From: Lachnospiraceae bacterium
GTDB taxonomy: Bacteria; Bacillota; Clostridia; Lachnospirales; Lachnospiraceae
DNA length: 64,000 nucleotides
Direction: 5' to 3'
NCBI GenBank assembly: GCA_017453065.1
Contig: JAFTKW010000019.1
Span: forward strand, 175,577 to 239,576
In this document: piece by piece, positions 9,653-17,776 of the stretch
How the letters are laid out: each line of letters opens with the position of its first letter
Position numbering within the stretch: position 1 is the first letter of the stretch
Notes under the pieces: generated by a model
The model's input: the letters and a program-made list of their open reading frames with translations, nothing else
Databases searched by the model: none
Told to the model about the DNA's origin: nothing
Translations under genes and position numbers: made by a program

Positions 9653-11818
9653 ATGGAACAGAACGTAGATTATAGTGAGTTTTATTCACCACAAGATCCC
9701 GTCTTGATCGTAAAAAAAGACGGTAGCAAAGTACAGTTTAATATTCAAAAGGTTATCAGCGCAGTTGAAAAGAGTGCTTTTCGTGCGTTGATTACTTTTA
9801 CTGCCCAAGAGAAGGAAGCAATATGTAAATATGTGATTTCTAAGGTAAATGAACTTGGGCAGAGCGAAATATCCATTCCAATGATGCACAGTATTGTAGA
9901 GGGTGCATTGGAGTCTGTACAACCTTCTGTGGCAAAGAGTTATAGAGATTATCGTAACTACAAACAGGATTTTGTGCGTATGATGGACGATGTCTACAAG
10001 AAGAGCCAGTCTATCATGTATGTGGGAGACAAGGAGAATTCCAATACGGATTCTGCGCTAGTATCCACTCGTAGAAGTTTGATTTTTAATCAATTTAATA
10101 AAGCTTTATATCAGAAATTTTTTATGACAGCTGAAGAAATACAGGCCTGTAGAGACGGATATATCTATGTACACGATATGTCCTCTAGACGAGATACCAT
10201 GAACTGTTGTCTGTTTGATATCCAAAATGTACTTAAGGATGGATTTGAGATGGGCAATATTTGGTACAATGAGCCCAAATCTTTGGATGTCGCTTTTGAC
10301 GTTATGGGTGATATTATCCTAAGTGCGGCTGGTCAGCAGTACGGCGGATTTACTGTACCTAGTGTGGATTTGGTGCTAGAGCCTTATGCGCAGAGAACCT
10401 TTGACAAATATATGGCAAAATATTTGCGTCTTGGCGTTGCCAAAGACGTGGCGGAAGAAGAAGCCTACAAAGATATTGTGAGAGAGTTTGAACAGGGTTT
10501 CCAAGGCTGGGAATACAAGTTTAACACATTGGCTAGTAGCCGTGGAGATTATCCTTTTATTACCGTTACAGCGGGGACAGGAACAGGTAAATTTGCTCGC
10601 CTTGCTACAATCTCTATGCTGAAAGTTCGCAGAGAGGGACAGGGCAAAAAAGGATGTAAGAAACCAGTTTTGTTCCCAAAGATTGTATTTTTGTATGATG
10701 AGAACCTTCATGGTCCTGGTAAGGAACTGGAAGATGTTTTTGAAGCGGGAGTGCTATGTTCTTCTCAGAGCATGTACCCTGATTGGCTTTCCTTGACAGG
10801 AGAGGGATATGTAGCAAGTATGTACAAAAAATACGGCAAGATTATTTCGCCAATGGGTTGCCGTGCGTTTCTTTCTCCATGGTACGAAAGAGGTGGAATC
10901 AAACCCGCAGATGACGAAGATACACCTGTGTTTGTGGGAAGGTTTAACATTGGCGCGGTTTCTCTTCATCTACCTATGATTTTGGCTAAGTCCAGAGAAG
11001 AAAATAAGGATTTTTATGAAGTGTTAGATTACTATCTGAATATGATCAGACAGCTTCATATTCGTACCTATGCTTATTTAGGCGAGATGAGAGCATCAAC
11101 CAATCCATTAGCTTATTGTGAGGGTGGCTTCTATGGTGGCCATTTAAAGTTAAAGGACAAGATTAAACCGTTGCTGAAATCTGCCACAGCCAGTTTCGGT
11201 ATTACAGCTTTAAATGAACTACAGCAGCTGTACAACGGCAAATCCTTGGTTGAGGATGGAGCATTTGCCATAGAGGTAATGGAATTTATTAACAAGCGCA
11301 TTGCAGAGTTCAAAGAAGAGGATGGTAATTTGTATGCTATCTATGGAACACCAGCAGAGCATCTCTGCGGTCTGCAAGTAACTCAGTTTAGAGAAAAATA
11401 TGGTGTCATCAAAGGCGTTTCCGATAGACAATATGTTTCCAATTCTTTCCATTGTCATGTGGCTGAGGATATTACACCGATTGAGAAACAGAATTTAGAG
11501 TGCCGTTTTTGGGATTTAGCCAACGGCGGAAAAATTCAGTATGTGAAATATCCGGTGGATTATAATCTGGAGGCAATCAAAACCTTGATTCGTCGTGCCA
11601 TGGATATGGGCTTCTATGAGGGCGTAAATATGTCCCTGGCCTATTGCGATGACTGTGGACATCAGGAATTAGAGATGGATGTATGTCCAAAGTGTGGCAG
11701 TAAGAATCTGACCAAGATTGATCGTATGAACGGTTATTTGTCCTATTCGCGTGTTCATGGTGACACAAGACTCAATGAGGCCAAAATGGCTGAAATAGCG
11801 GAAAGGAAGAGCATGTAA
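9653..11818 (+). CDS. nrdD: Anaerobic ribonucleoside-triphosphate reductase
   Basis: Class III reductase making deoxynucleotides from NTPs without oxygen. An N-terminal ATP-cone (KKDGSKVQFNIQKV near residue 18) gives allosteric control. The glycyl-radical core follows, with the active-site Cys region in the middle, then a C-terminal zinc site (CDDCG, then CPKCG) and the RMNGYLSY glycyl-radical loop. About 721 residues. An in-frame GTG at 9647 is possible, but ATG 9653 is 10 nt from the AAGG and is preferred. Its activase NrdG follows directly. Confidence 0.95.
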   Translation: MEQNVDYSEFYSPQDPVLIVKKDGSKVQFNIQKVISAVEKSAFRALITFTAQEKEAICKYVISKVNELGQSEISIPMMHSIVEGALESVQPSVAKSYRDYRNYKQDFVRMMDDVYKKSQSIMYVGDKENSNTDSALVSTRRSLIFNQFNKALYQKFFMTAEEIQACRDGYIYVHDMSSRRDTMNCCLFDIQNVLKDGFEMGNIWYNEPKSLDVAFDVMGDIILSAAGQQYGGFTVPSVDLVLEPYAQRTFDKYMAKYLRLGVAKDVAEEEAYKDIVREFEQGFQGWEYKFNTLASSRGDYPFITVTAGTGTGKFARLATISMLKVRREGQGKKGCKKPVLFPKIVFLYDENLHGPGKELEDVFEAGVLCSSQSMYPDWLSLTGEGYVASMYKKYGKIISPMGCRAFLSPWYERGGIKPADDEDTPVFVGRFNIGAVSLHLPMILAKSREENKDFYEVLDYYLNMIRQLHIRTYAYLGEMRASTNPLAYCEGGFYGGHLKLKDKIKPLLKSATASFGITALNELQQLYNGKSLVEDGAFAIEVMEFINKRIAEFKEEDGNLYAIYGTPAEHLCGLQVTQFREKYGVIKGVSDRQYVSNSFHCHVAEDITPIEKQNLECRFWDLANGGKIQYVKYPVDYNLEAIKTLIRRAMDMGFYEGVNMSLAYCDDCGHQELEMDVCPKCGSKNLTKIDRMNGYLSYSRVHGDTRLNEAKMAEIAERKSM

Positions 11819-12328
11819 ATGCACTATCATAATATTACCAAAGATGACATGCTAAATGGAGACGGTTTAAGGGTGGTGCTTTGGGTATCTGGATGCCTGC
11901 ATAAGTGCAAGGGGTGTCAAAATCCAATCACTTGGGAATCAGAGGAAGGCCTATTGTTTGACCAGACTGCCAAAGCAGAAATCTTTGATCAGCTGGGCAA
12001 ATCATATATTTCGGGCATCACTTTTTCTGGTGGAGATCCTTTGCATCCTTCCAATGTCAGTGAAGTGGAAATACTGATGAAGGAAATTAAAGAAACTTTC
12101 CCTGGAAAGACCATTTGGTTATATACAGGATCACTCTGGGAGCATATCAAAGGCCTTTCTTTGATGCAGTATGTGGATGTATGTGTGGATGGACCTTTTG
12201 TGGAAGAACTTTTTGATTCTAAGCTCTTGTGGAAAGGAAGCCGAAACCAAAGAGTGATTGATGTTCCTGCCAGCTTATTGCTTGGTGAAGGAGAAGAACC
12301 AATCCTTCATGCCAAAGACTATTTTTAG
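11819..12328 (+). CDS. nrdG: Anaerobic ribonucleotide reductase activating protein (radical SAM)
   Basis: NrdG uses SAM and a [4Fe-4S] cluster to create the glycyl radical on NrdD. The cluster motif CxxxCxxC is visible as C26, C30 and C33 (GCLHKCKGC), followed by the SAM-binding TFSGGDPL block near 63-70. The 169-residue length is typical. The start ATG follows the nrdD stop with no gap, so translation is probably coupled. Confidence 0.96.
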   Translation: MHYHNITKDDMLNGDGLRVVLWVSGCLHKCKGCQNPITWESEEGLLFDQTAKAEIFDQLGKSYISGITFSGGDPLHPSNVSEVEILMKEIKETFPGKTIWLYTGSLWEHIKGLSLMQYVDVCVDGPFVEELFDSKLLWKGSRNQRVIDVPASLLLGEGEEPILHAKDYF

Positions 12329-12370
12329 GCTTATATTTAAACAACAACCAATCAAGGAATGGAGAACGAT

Positions 12371-12883
12371 ATGAATCGTATAGCACAATTTTCAAAAGTA
12401 AGTAAGGACAATTTTCTCGCTGCTATGGCAGATGACTTTAAAGAACTGTCTATGGCAGAGGCTGCGGCGATTTATGACAATCTGTCTTTGCCTAAGAGGG
12501 CTACCAAGGGTAGCGCTGGTTATGATTTTTATGCCCCATTTTCCTTTACCTTAAATCCTGGACAGACCATTAAAATCCCTACAGGAATAAGAGTCCAAAT
12601 GGAGGAAGATTGGGTGCTTCAGTTGTTCCCAAGAAGTGGACTTGGTTTTAAGTTCAGACTTCAACTGAACAACACTGTGGGAATTATCGACAGTGACTAT
12701 TTTTATTCCGACAATGAAGGTCATATTTTCGCCAAGATTACCAATGATTCCAATGAAGGCAAGGTATTGACTGTAGAAGCTGGGACTGGCTTTATGCAGG
12801 GCATTTTTTTACAGTATGGCATAACGGTAGATGACGATGCCAGCGGTATTCGAAATGGCGGATTTGGCAGCACTACGAAATAG
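12371..12883 (+). CDS. dut: dUTP diphosphatase, trimeric type
   Basis: Hydrolyses dUTP to dUMP, keeping uracil out of DNA and feeding dTMP synthesis. The five dUTPase motifs are readable: GSAGYDFYAP, PRSGLG, NTVGIIDSDY, the Gln of GTGFMQGIF, and the C-terminal RNGGFGSTTK loop. An N-terminal extension of roughly 40 residues precedes motif 1. ATG 12371 is preferred over ATG 12359 because GGAGA lies 6 nt before it. Position after nrdDG makes a small deoxynucleotide module. Confidence 0.88.
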   Translation: MNRIAQFSKVSKDNFLAAMADDFKELSMAEAAAIYDNLSLPKRATKGSAGYDFYAPFSFTLNPGQTIKIPTGIRVQMEEDWVLQLFPRSGLGFKFRLQLNNTVGIIDSDYFYSDNEGHIFAKITNDSNEGKVLTVEAGTGFMQGIFLQYGITVDDDASGIRNGGFGSTTK

Positions 12884-12958
12884 ATTTACAAAATATGGAT
12901 GAAAAACTTCTTTTTGGAAACACTACAAAAAAATGGTGTTTGGAAAAGGAGTTTTTTT

Positions 12959-14374
12959 ATGTCTGAAAAAATGAGCGGAATACTGAAGCAGGATATGGCG
13001 TATTTAAATGAACTGCTTGCGGTAGACAAAAGTTTTGATGTGATTTATAGAGTAATCCATGTAGGAGATAAGGAAGCATGCTTTTATTTTTTAGATGGGT
13101 TTTGCAAAGATGAAATCATGCAGAAAATGCTTCAATATTTTATGGAATTGTCCAAAGATACTATGCCCGAAACAGTGCATGAATTGGCAAAGAAGAACAT
13201 ACCGTATGTAGAAGTGGATCTTACAGACCAGTGGAAAAATATGATTAATGCCTACATGTCAGGAGTCTTTTTGCTGTTGATTGACGGGTATCAAAAAGCA
13301 ATTTTGATTGATTCTAGAACCTATCCTGCCAGAAGCGTAACAGAGCCAGACAAGGATAAGGTTCTTCGCGGATCAAAAGACGGCTTTGTAGAGACCGTTG
13401 TCTTTAATACTGCATTAATCAGACGACGAATCAGAGATACCGATCTTCGCATGGAGATGACAAATGCGGGAACAAGCTCCCATACGGATATTGTACTTTG
13501 CTATATGGAGAGTAGGGTAGATCATGTACTTCTGTGTCAAATAAGAGAGAGAATTAAGCATATCAAAGTAGATGCCTTGACTATGAATCAGGAAAGCCTA
13601 GCGGAATGTCTTTATACGAGAAAGTGGTACAATCCCTTTCCCAAATTTAAATATACGGAGAGACCAGACACTGCTGCTGCGCAGGTTTTGGAAGGAAACA
13701 TTGTAATACTGGTGGACAATTCACCTGCTGCGATGATTTTGCCAACCACAATTTTTGATGTGGTGGAAGAGGCAGATGATTACAATTTTCCACCTATTAC
13801 TGGAACCTATCTTAGACTAACCAGAACTTTGATAACCATGATGACTTATTTTTTGACTCCTACGTTTTTGTTGTTGATACAGAATCCAAGTTGGATTCCA
13901 GAAAATTTTCAGTTTATCTTATTAAAAGAAAATAGTAATGTGCCATTGATTTGGCAGTTTCTAATCTTGGAGTTAGCGATTGATGGGCTGCGTCTGGCGG
14001 CAGTCAATACGCCCAGCATGCTCAGCACACCGCTTAGTATTATGGCGGGCTTAGTCTTAGGTGAATTTTCGGTTAAAAGCGGATGGTTTAATTCAGAAGT
14101 TATGTTATATATGGCTTTTGTTGCCATAGCAAATTACACGCAGGCCAACTATGAACTGGGTTATGCATTGAAGTTCATGCGTATCTTGACACTTATTTTG
14201 ACTGCATTGTTTGATTTGCCAGGATATATTGCTGGAGTGGCAATCTTAATACTTTCTATACTATGTAATAAGACAATCGCAAATCATAGTTATGCCTATC
14301 CATTATTTCCTTTTAATGGAAAAGAACTTATCAAACGCATGATACGGTTTCGATTACCACGTGCAAGAGAATAA
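12959..14374 (+). CDS. GerA-family spore germination protein, SpoVAF-like
   Basis: A 471-residue membrane protein of the GerAA/SpoVAF family. The N-terminal half is the soluble GerA domain; the C-terminal half has about four to five hydrophobic segments between residues 285 and 450, then a basic tail. ATG 12959 has a strong GGAAAAGGAG site 7 nt upstream, better than the in-frame ATG at 12899. No gerAB or gerAC partner lies nearby, which fits SpoVAF (an orphan GerAA relative) more than a three-gene nutrient receptor. It ends the nrdD-nrdG-dut run; I see no convincing sigma-G promoter of its own. Confidence 0.85.
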   Translation: MSEKMSGILKQDMAYLNELLAVDKSFDVIYRVIHVGDKEACFYFLDGFCKDEIMQKMLQYFMELSKDTMPETVHELAKKNIPYVEVDLTDQWKNMINAYMSGVFLLLIDGYQKAILIDSRTYPARSVTEPDKDKVLRGSKDGFVETVVFNTALIRRRIRDTDLRMEMTNAGTSSHTDIVLCYMESRVDHVLLCQIRERIKHIKVDALTMNQESLAECLYTRKWYNPFPKFKYTERPDTAAAQVLEGNIVILVDNSPAAMILPTTIFDVVEEADDYNFPPITGTYLRLTRTLITMMTYFLTPTFLLLIQNPSWIPENFQFILLKENSNVPLIWQFLILELAIDGLRLAAVNTPSMLSTPLSIMAGLVLGEFSVKSGWFNSEVMLYMAFVAIANYTQANYELGYALKFMRILTLILTALFDLPGYIAGVAILILSILCNKTIANHSYAYPLFPFNGKELIKRMIRFRLPRARE

Positions 14375-14399
14375 AAAACCATATTTCGTTGCAAAAGTA

Positions 14400-14428
14400 T
14401 TGTATTCTATTTGGAATAATGTTAAAAT
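14400..14428 (+). promoter_or_regulatory. Sigma-A promoter of degV
   Basis: TTGTAT (14400-14405), 17 nt, TAAAAT (14423-14428), about 30 nt before the degV start. Confidence 0.55.
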
Positions 14429-14458
14429 GCAAAAGAGATTTAGAACGGAGGCCGAAAG

Positions 14459-15334
14459 ATGAGCACTTTTAAATTAATTACAGATAGCACAGCTGACTTG
14501 CCACAGGAATATTTGGATAAATATGACATTGGATGTATCAAGATGACTTATACCGTAGATGGTCAAACCTATGGTGGAACAGGTCAGGACATGGACTGGA
14601 AAGAGTTTTATCGTCTTATGCGAGAGGAAGGCAAACTTCCTACTACATCTCAGATCAATCCGGATGAATTTAAGGTTTATTTTGAAGATGTGTTGAAGAA
14701 TTATGATGAGATATTATACTTGGCTTTTTCTTCTGGTTTGAGCGGAACGTACAACAGCGCATTGATTGCAGCAGATATGTTAAAAGAAGAGTATCCAAAT
14801 TGTCGAATCAGAGTTGTCGATTCTCTCTGTGCGTCTATGGGAGAAGGCTTATTTGTTCATAAGGCCCAGATGTTAAAAGAGGAAGGCAAAACTATGGACG
14901 AAGTGGCAGATTGGTTAAATCAGCATGTCTTAGATTTTGCACACCTTGTTACAGTAGACGATTTGTTCCATCTTCATAGAGGTGGAAGAGTTAGTAAGTC
15001 TACCGCTATTATTGGAACATTAGCAGGCATTAAACCTATCTTACACGTTGACAATGATGGCCATCTGGTAGCTTATGGTAAGGTGAGAGGTCGTAAAAAA
15101 TCTTTACTGACTTTGGTTGATATGATGGAAGAAAGAATTAAAGACTATCCAGTGAAAAATGACATTGTATTTATCAGCCATGGAGACGCACTGGAAGATG
15201 CAGAATTTGTGAAAGCCGAGATTCAAAAAAGATTTGGAATTGAAGATTTTATGATTAACAATATAGGACCTACTGTTGGTTCTCATTCCGGCCCTGGAAC
15301 CATTGCTTTGTTCTTTTTGGGCACAGTTAGATAA
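14459..15334 (+). CDS. DegV-family fatty-acid-binding protein
   Basis: DegV/FakB proteins bind a free fatty acid and present it to the kinase FakA. The N-terminal TDSTADLP block (residues 7-14), the SSGLSGTYNSA loop near 92-102, the FHLHRGGRVSK region near 175 and a C-terminal SHSGPG loop are family signatures. At 291 residues it is complete, with a GGAGG site before the ATG. No fakA kinase gene is close by, which is usual for this multi-copy family. The bound lipid cannot be read from the sequence. Confidence 0.93.
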   Translation: MSTFKLITDSTADLPQEYLDKYDIGCIKMTYTVDGQTYGGTGQDMDWKEFYRLMREEGKLPTTSQINPDEFKVYFEDVLKNYDEILYLAFSSGLSGTYNSALIAADMLKEEYPNCRIRVVDSLCASMGEGLFVHKAQMLKEEGKTMDEVADWLNQHVLDFAHLVTVDDLFHLHRGGRVSKSTAIIGTLAGIKPILHVDNDGHLVAYGKVRGRKKSLLTLVDMMEERIKDYPVKNDIVFISHGDALEDAEFVKAEIQKRFGIEDFMINNIGPTVGSHSGPGTIALFFLGTVR

Positions 15335-15363
15335 ATGTTTACAACATCCTTTTAGTATGAATT

Positions 15364-15410
15364 AATACAAAGACGGTGTGCATGAATTTCATGTACACCG
15401 TCTTTGTATT
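15364..15410. terminator. Bidirectional terminator between degV and ppa
   Basis: A 47-base near-perfect inverted repeat with outer arms AATACAAAGACGGTGT and ACACCGTCTTTGTATT and a short central loop. It can act on both the degV transcript and the converging ppa transcript, whose stop codon overlaps its edge. Confidence 0.85.
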
Positions 15411-15960
15411 ACCAGCTTCTGATAAATTTGTTGATGTAGTTGTCTAGACATTCTTCAATAACACGAATCGCTTCCAAATGGTCACCTTTTTCGTTGATGT
15501 CTGTGGTTTTGTTCTCCAGAGACTTGTAAATGGTGAAGAAATGTTCCATTTCATCGATTACATGAGAAGGTAATTCTGAAATGTCGTGATATGCATTGTA
15601 ATTAGGGTCATCAAATGGCACGGCAATGATTTTTTCATCGCGCTTTCCACCGTCGAGCATTGAGATAACACCGATAGGATAAGCTCTAACAAGGGTAAGA
15701 GGAGCAACAGGCTCTGAGCAGAGCAGGAGTACATCCAATGGGTCTCCATCATCGCCGTAAGTTCTAGGAATAAAACCGTAGTTGGCTGGATAATGAGTGG
15801 ATGTGTAAAGGATACGATCCAACATGATGTAGCCTGTTTCCTTGTCTAATTCGTATTTATTCTTACTTCCTTTTGGAATCTCAATGACGCAGATAAAGTC
15901 AGTAGGTGTAACACGTTTTACATTGATATTGTGCCATATATTTCCGTTGAGTCCGTTCAT
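15409..15960 (-). CDS. ppa: Inorganic pyrophosphatase, family I
   Basis: Hydrolyses pyrophosphate released by biosynthesis. The metal-binding DDGDPLDVLLL block near residues 70-80 contains the classic Asp cluster, and GSKNKYELDK near 29-38 matches the substrate-binding Lys and Glu region. The length, 183 residues, is standard for the soluble family I enzyme. It is transcribed against degV from its own promoter (16005-16032). Confidence 0.95.
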   Translation of the reverse strand: MNGLNGNIWHNINVKRVTPTDFICVIEIPKGSKNKYELDKETGYIMLDRILYTSTHYPANYGFIPRTYGDDGDPLDVLLLCSEPVAPLTLVRAYPIGVISMLDGGKRDEKIIAVPFDDPNYNAYHDISELPSHVIDEMEHFFTIYKSLENKTTDINEKGDHLEAIRVIEECLDNYINKFIRSW

Positions 15961-16004
15961 ATAGTGCCTCCTTTTGTAAATATGTGAAAAACTCCGTTTG
16001 TGAT

Positions 16005-16032
16005 ATTATAGCATTTTGAACAAAAAAGTAAA
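16005..16032 (-). promoter_or_regulatory. Sigma-A promoter of ppa
   Basis: On the minus strand TTTACT (16032-16027), a 16-nt spacer and a perfect TATAAT (16010-16005), about 45 nt before the ppa start. Confidence 0.6.
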
Positions 16033-16040
16033 CACAAAAT

Positions 16041-16571
16041 TTACAATAAATCGCCTATGAGGCTTCCCAAATAAAGCAAAGCAAAGTTCCATAATAGATT
16101 ACCAATGAAAGAATAGAGTAGAAAAATCAGGGGATCTAGTCTGTCAAGTCCAGCAGGAATAGAAATCAGATTTCGCCAGACAGGAACAAAGCGATAAAGA
16201 AAAATTGTCTTGGGGCCTTTGCGTCGGTAATGGTCAATGGATTTTAACAAATCTTCTATATGTAAGTGAAGCAATCGTCCGATTGGGCTTTGAACAAGAT
16301 GAATTAGTTGGCTTTGTGTTGAAAACCGTCCAACGTAATACAAAAGAATATCTCCCAAAACAGATCCCAAGGTGGAATATATGGTTAATCCCAAAAGGGA
16401 CATAGAAGAGCAGGTGGTAAAAAAACCACCTGCTGTGAGGATGAGTTCAGAAGGGATTGGAGGGAATAGACTCTCCAAGGTGATGAGAATAAAGACAGTA
16501 AAGTATCCATATTTATTGATTAAACCAAGCATCGTTTCGTTCCAGTTTTTTATTTCATTTATATGGGACAT
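16041..16571 (-). CDS. DedA-family membrane protein
   Basis: A 176-residue integral membrane protein of the DedA/SNARE-associated (VTT) family, linked in other bacteria to undecaprenyl-phosphate and phospholipid flipping. FPPIPSELILTAGGFF near residues 36-51 and the RFVPVWRNLISIPAG stretch near 125-139 are characteristic. It is a little shorter than E. coli relatives. It begins 20 nt after cotJC, so it probably shares the cotJ transcript. The ribosome site is poor (AAGG abuts the ATG). Confidence 0.88.
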   Translation of the reverse strand: MSHINEIKNWNETMLGLINKYGYFTVFILITLESLFPPIPSELILTAGGFFTTCSSMSLLGLTIYSTLGSVLGDILLYYVGRFSTQSQLIHLVQSPIGRLLHLHIEDLLKSIDHYRRKGPKTIFLYRFVPVWRNLISIPAGLDRLDPLIFLLYSFIGNLLWNFALLYLGSLIGDLL

Positions 16572-16591
16572 CCTTTTGGTTTAGAACTCGT

Positions 16592-17197
16592 CTAACAATG
16601 ATTTGTGTCAAAGCCTGGATTGAAGGCATAGAAATTCTTGCTGTCAAGTCTGTCCTGAACCAGTCTAAGTGCTTCGCCGAAGCGCTGGAAATGAACAATT
16701 TCGCGCTGTCTGAGGAAGCGGATAGGCTCACATACATCGGGGTCTTTAATCAGTCTGAGGATGTTGTCATAGGTGGTGCGTGCTTTTTGTTCTGCCGCTA
16801 AGTCTTCATGAAGATCTGTGATGATATCTCCTTTGGACTGAAACTGGTTTGCATTGAATGGGACACCGCCAGCAGCCTGTGGCCAAATGCCTATGGTATG
16901 GTCAGTATAATAAGGAGCAAAACCACTTGCTTCGATTTCCTCCATAGAAAGATTTTTAGTTAGCTGATGCACTATAGCAGCCACCATCTCGAGATGTGCC
17001 AGCTCTTCCGTGCCAATGTCGGTGAGAATAGCAGAAACTTCTGGATAAGGAGATGCATAACGCTGTGAAAGATATCGCATGCTGGCACCCATTTCGCCGT
17101 CTGGTCCGCCATACTGAGACATAATGACCTGTGCCAAGCGAGCATTGGGTTCTTTAATGTTTACAGGAAATTGTAAGCGTCTTTCATAATTCCACAT
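16592..17197 (-). CDS. cotJC: Spore coat protein CotJC, manganese-catalase-like
   Basis: The third gene of the cotJ operon. The 201-residue protein is a ferritin-like, four-helix manganese catalase relative; the Glu/His metal ligands are visible in DIGTEELAHLEMVAAIVHQL near residues 62-81 and in the later EQKARTTYDNIL and REIVHFQRFGEAL helices. In Bacillus and Clostridioides the protein is deposited in the inner coat and may remove peroxide. Its ATG abuts the cotJB stop. Confidence 0.95.
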   Translation of the reverse strand: MWNYERRLQFPVNIKEPNARLAQVIMSQYGGPDGEMGASMRYLSQRYASPYPEVSAILTDIGTEELAHLEMVAAIVHQLTKNLSMEEIEASGFAPYYTDHTIGIWPQAAGGVPFNANQFQSKGDIITDLHEDLAAEQKARTTYDNILRLIKDPDVCEPIRFLRQREIVHFQRFGEALRLVQDRLDSKNFYAFNPGFDTNHC

Positions 17198-17464
17198 TTA
17201 AAAGCCTCCTTCCCATGGCATAGGAGCCAAAGCCCAATTCCACTGCTGTGTATCGGTAGCAGTGGATATATTAAGGGGATAAAAACGTTCTGAAAAATCA
17301 GCAACCATACGATTGTACATACGTCGATAATGCTGGAAGTATTCCATGGCTTCCTGATCCTGAGGATGAGTGTCTAAATAAAGATTCAGTTCCACCATTA
17401 CAAAACTGATGATACCGATATCTTTAAGCATACGTGCGCATTCGTTGTTTTGACGTGTCATCAT
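17198..17464 (-). CDS. cotJB: Spore coat protein CotJB
   Basis: An 88-residue CotJB protein, with the family's YLDTHPQDQEAMEYFQHY core near residues 29-46 and a NWALAPMPWEGGF C-terminus. Its first ATG overlaps the cotJA stop as ATGA; a second ATG follows immediately. It is expected in the spore coat with CotJC. Confidence 0.94.
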   Translation of the reverse strand: MMTRQNNECARMLKDIGIISFVMVELNLYLDTHPQDQEAMEYFQHYRRMYNRMVADFSERFYPLNISTATDTQQWNWALAPMPWEGGF

Positions 17465-17631
17465 CTGGGTTTTCTCCTTCCTGTAAATGGTTTGTCTAAT
17501 TCAGGGAAAATAGTTCCGATTCGGTAAGCTTCCTCAAGGTTTTCGTATATGGTACACAACTTTTGCCAAGGGACATAACTCATGCCGACTGGAAATCTTT
17601 CAAGGTCGATTTCGCGAGTAGAATCCTGCAT
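17461..17631 (-). CDS. cotJA: Spore coat-associated protein CotJA (short gene, 56 residues)
   Basis: Translated by hand on the minus strand: MQDSTREIDLERFPVGMSYV, then VPWQKLCTIYENLEEAYRIG, then a TIFPELDKPFTG end. The PVGMSYVPWQ...GTIFPELDKPF pattern is the CotJA signature. The gene is too short for usual ORF cut-offs. Its TGA overlaps the cotJB ATG. A sigma-E-like -10 (17666-17659) lies about 28 nt before the start. Confidence 0.93.
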   Translation of the reverse strand: MQDSTREIDLERFPVGMSYVPWQKLCTIYENLEEAYRIGTIFPELDKPFTGRRKPR

Positions 17632-17658
17632 AGTAACCTCTAAAATAGGTTTTACTGT

Positions 17659-17666
17659 AATGTATG
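17659..17666 (-). promoter_or_regulatory. Sigma-E-like -10 element of the cotJ operon
   Basis: The minus strand reads CATACATT here, an exact fit to the sigma-E -10 pattern CATACANT; sigma-E drives cotJ in Bacillus. The -35 side is not convincing by eye, so only the -10 is claimed. Confidence 0.5.
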
Positions 17667-17776
17667 AAGAATAATTTTTAGTGTGATTGAATGTTATGAT
17701 ATTTTTTTAACAATTTTCTTGATTTAAACACGATATTGTGATTAACTATTGGTAGTATGTTAGTTAGGAGAAAGTC

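Noticed and set aside
12899-12958. Forespore promoter or terminator before the SpoVAF-like gene
   Set aside because: A loose GGATG/CACTACA pair and an AAACAC/GTGTTT repeat are present, but neither fits its consensus well enough to annotate.
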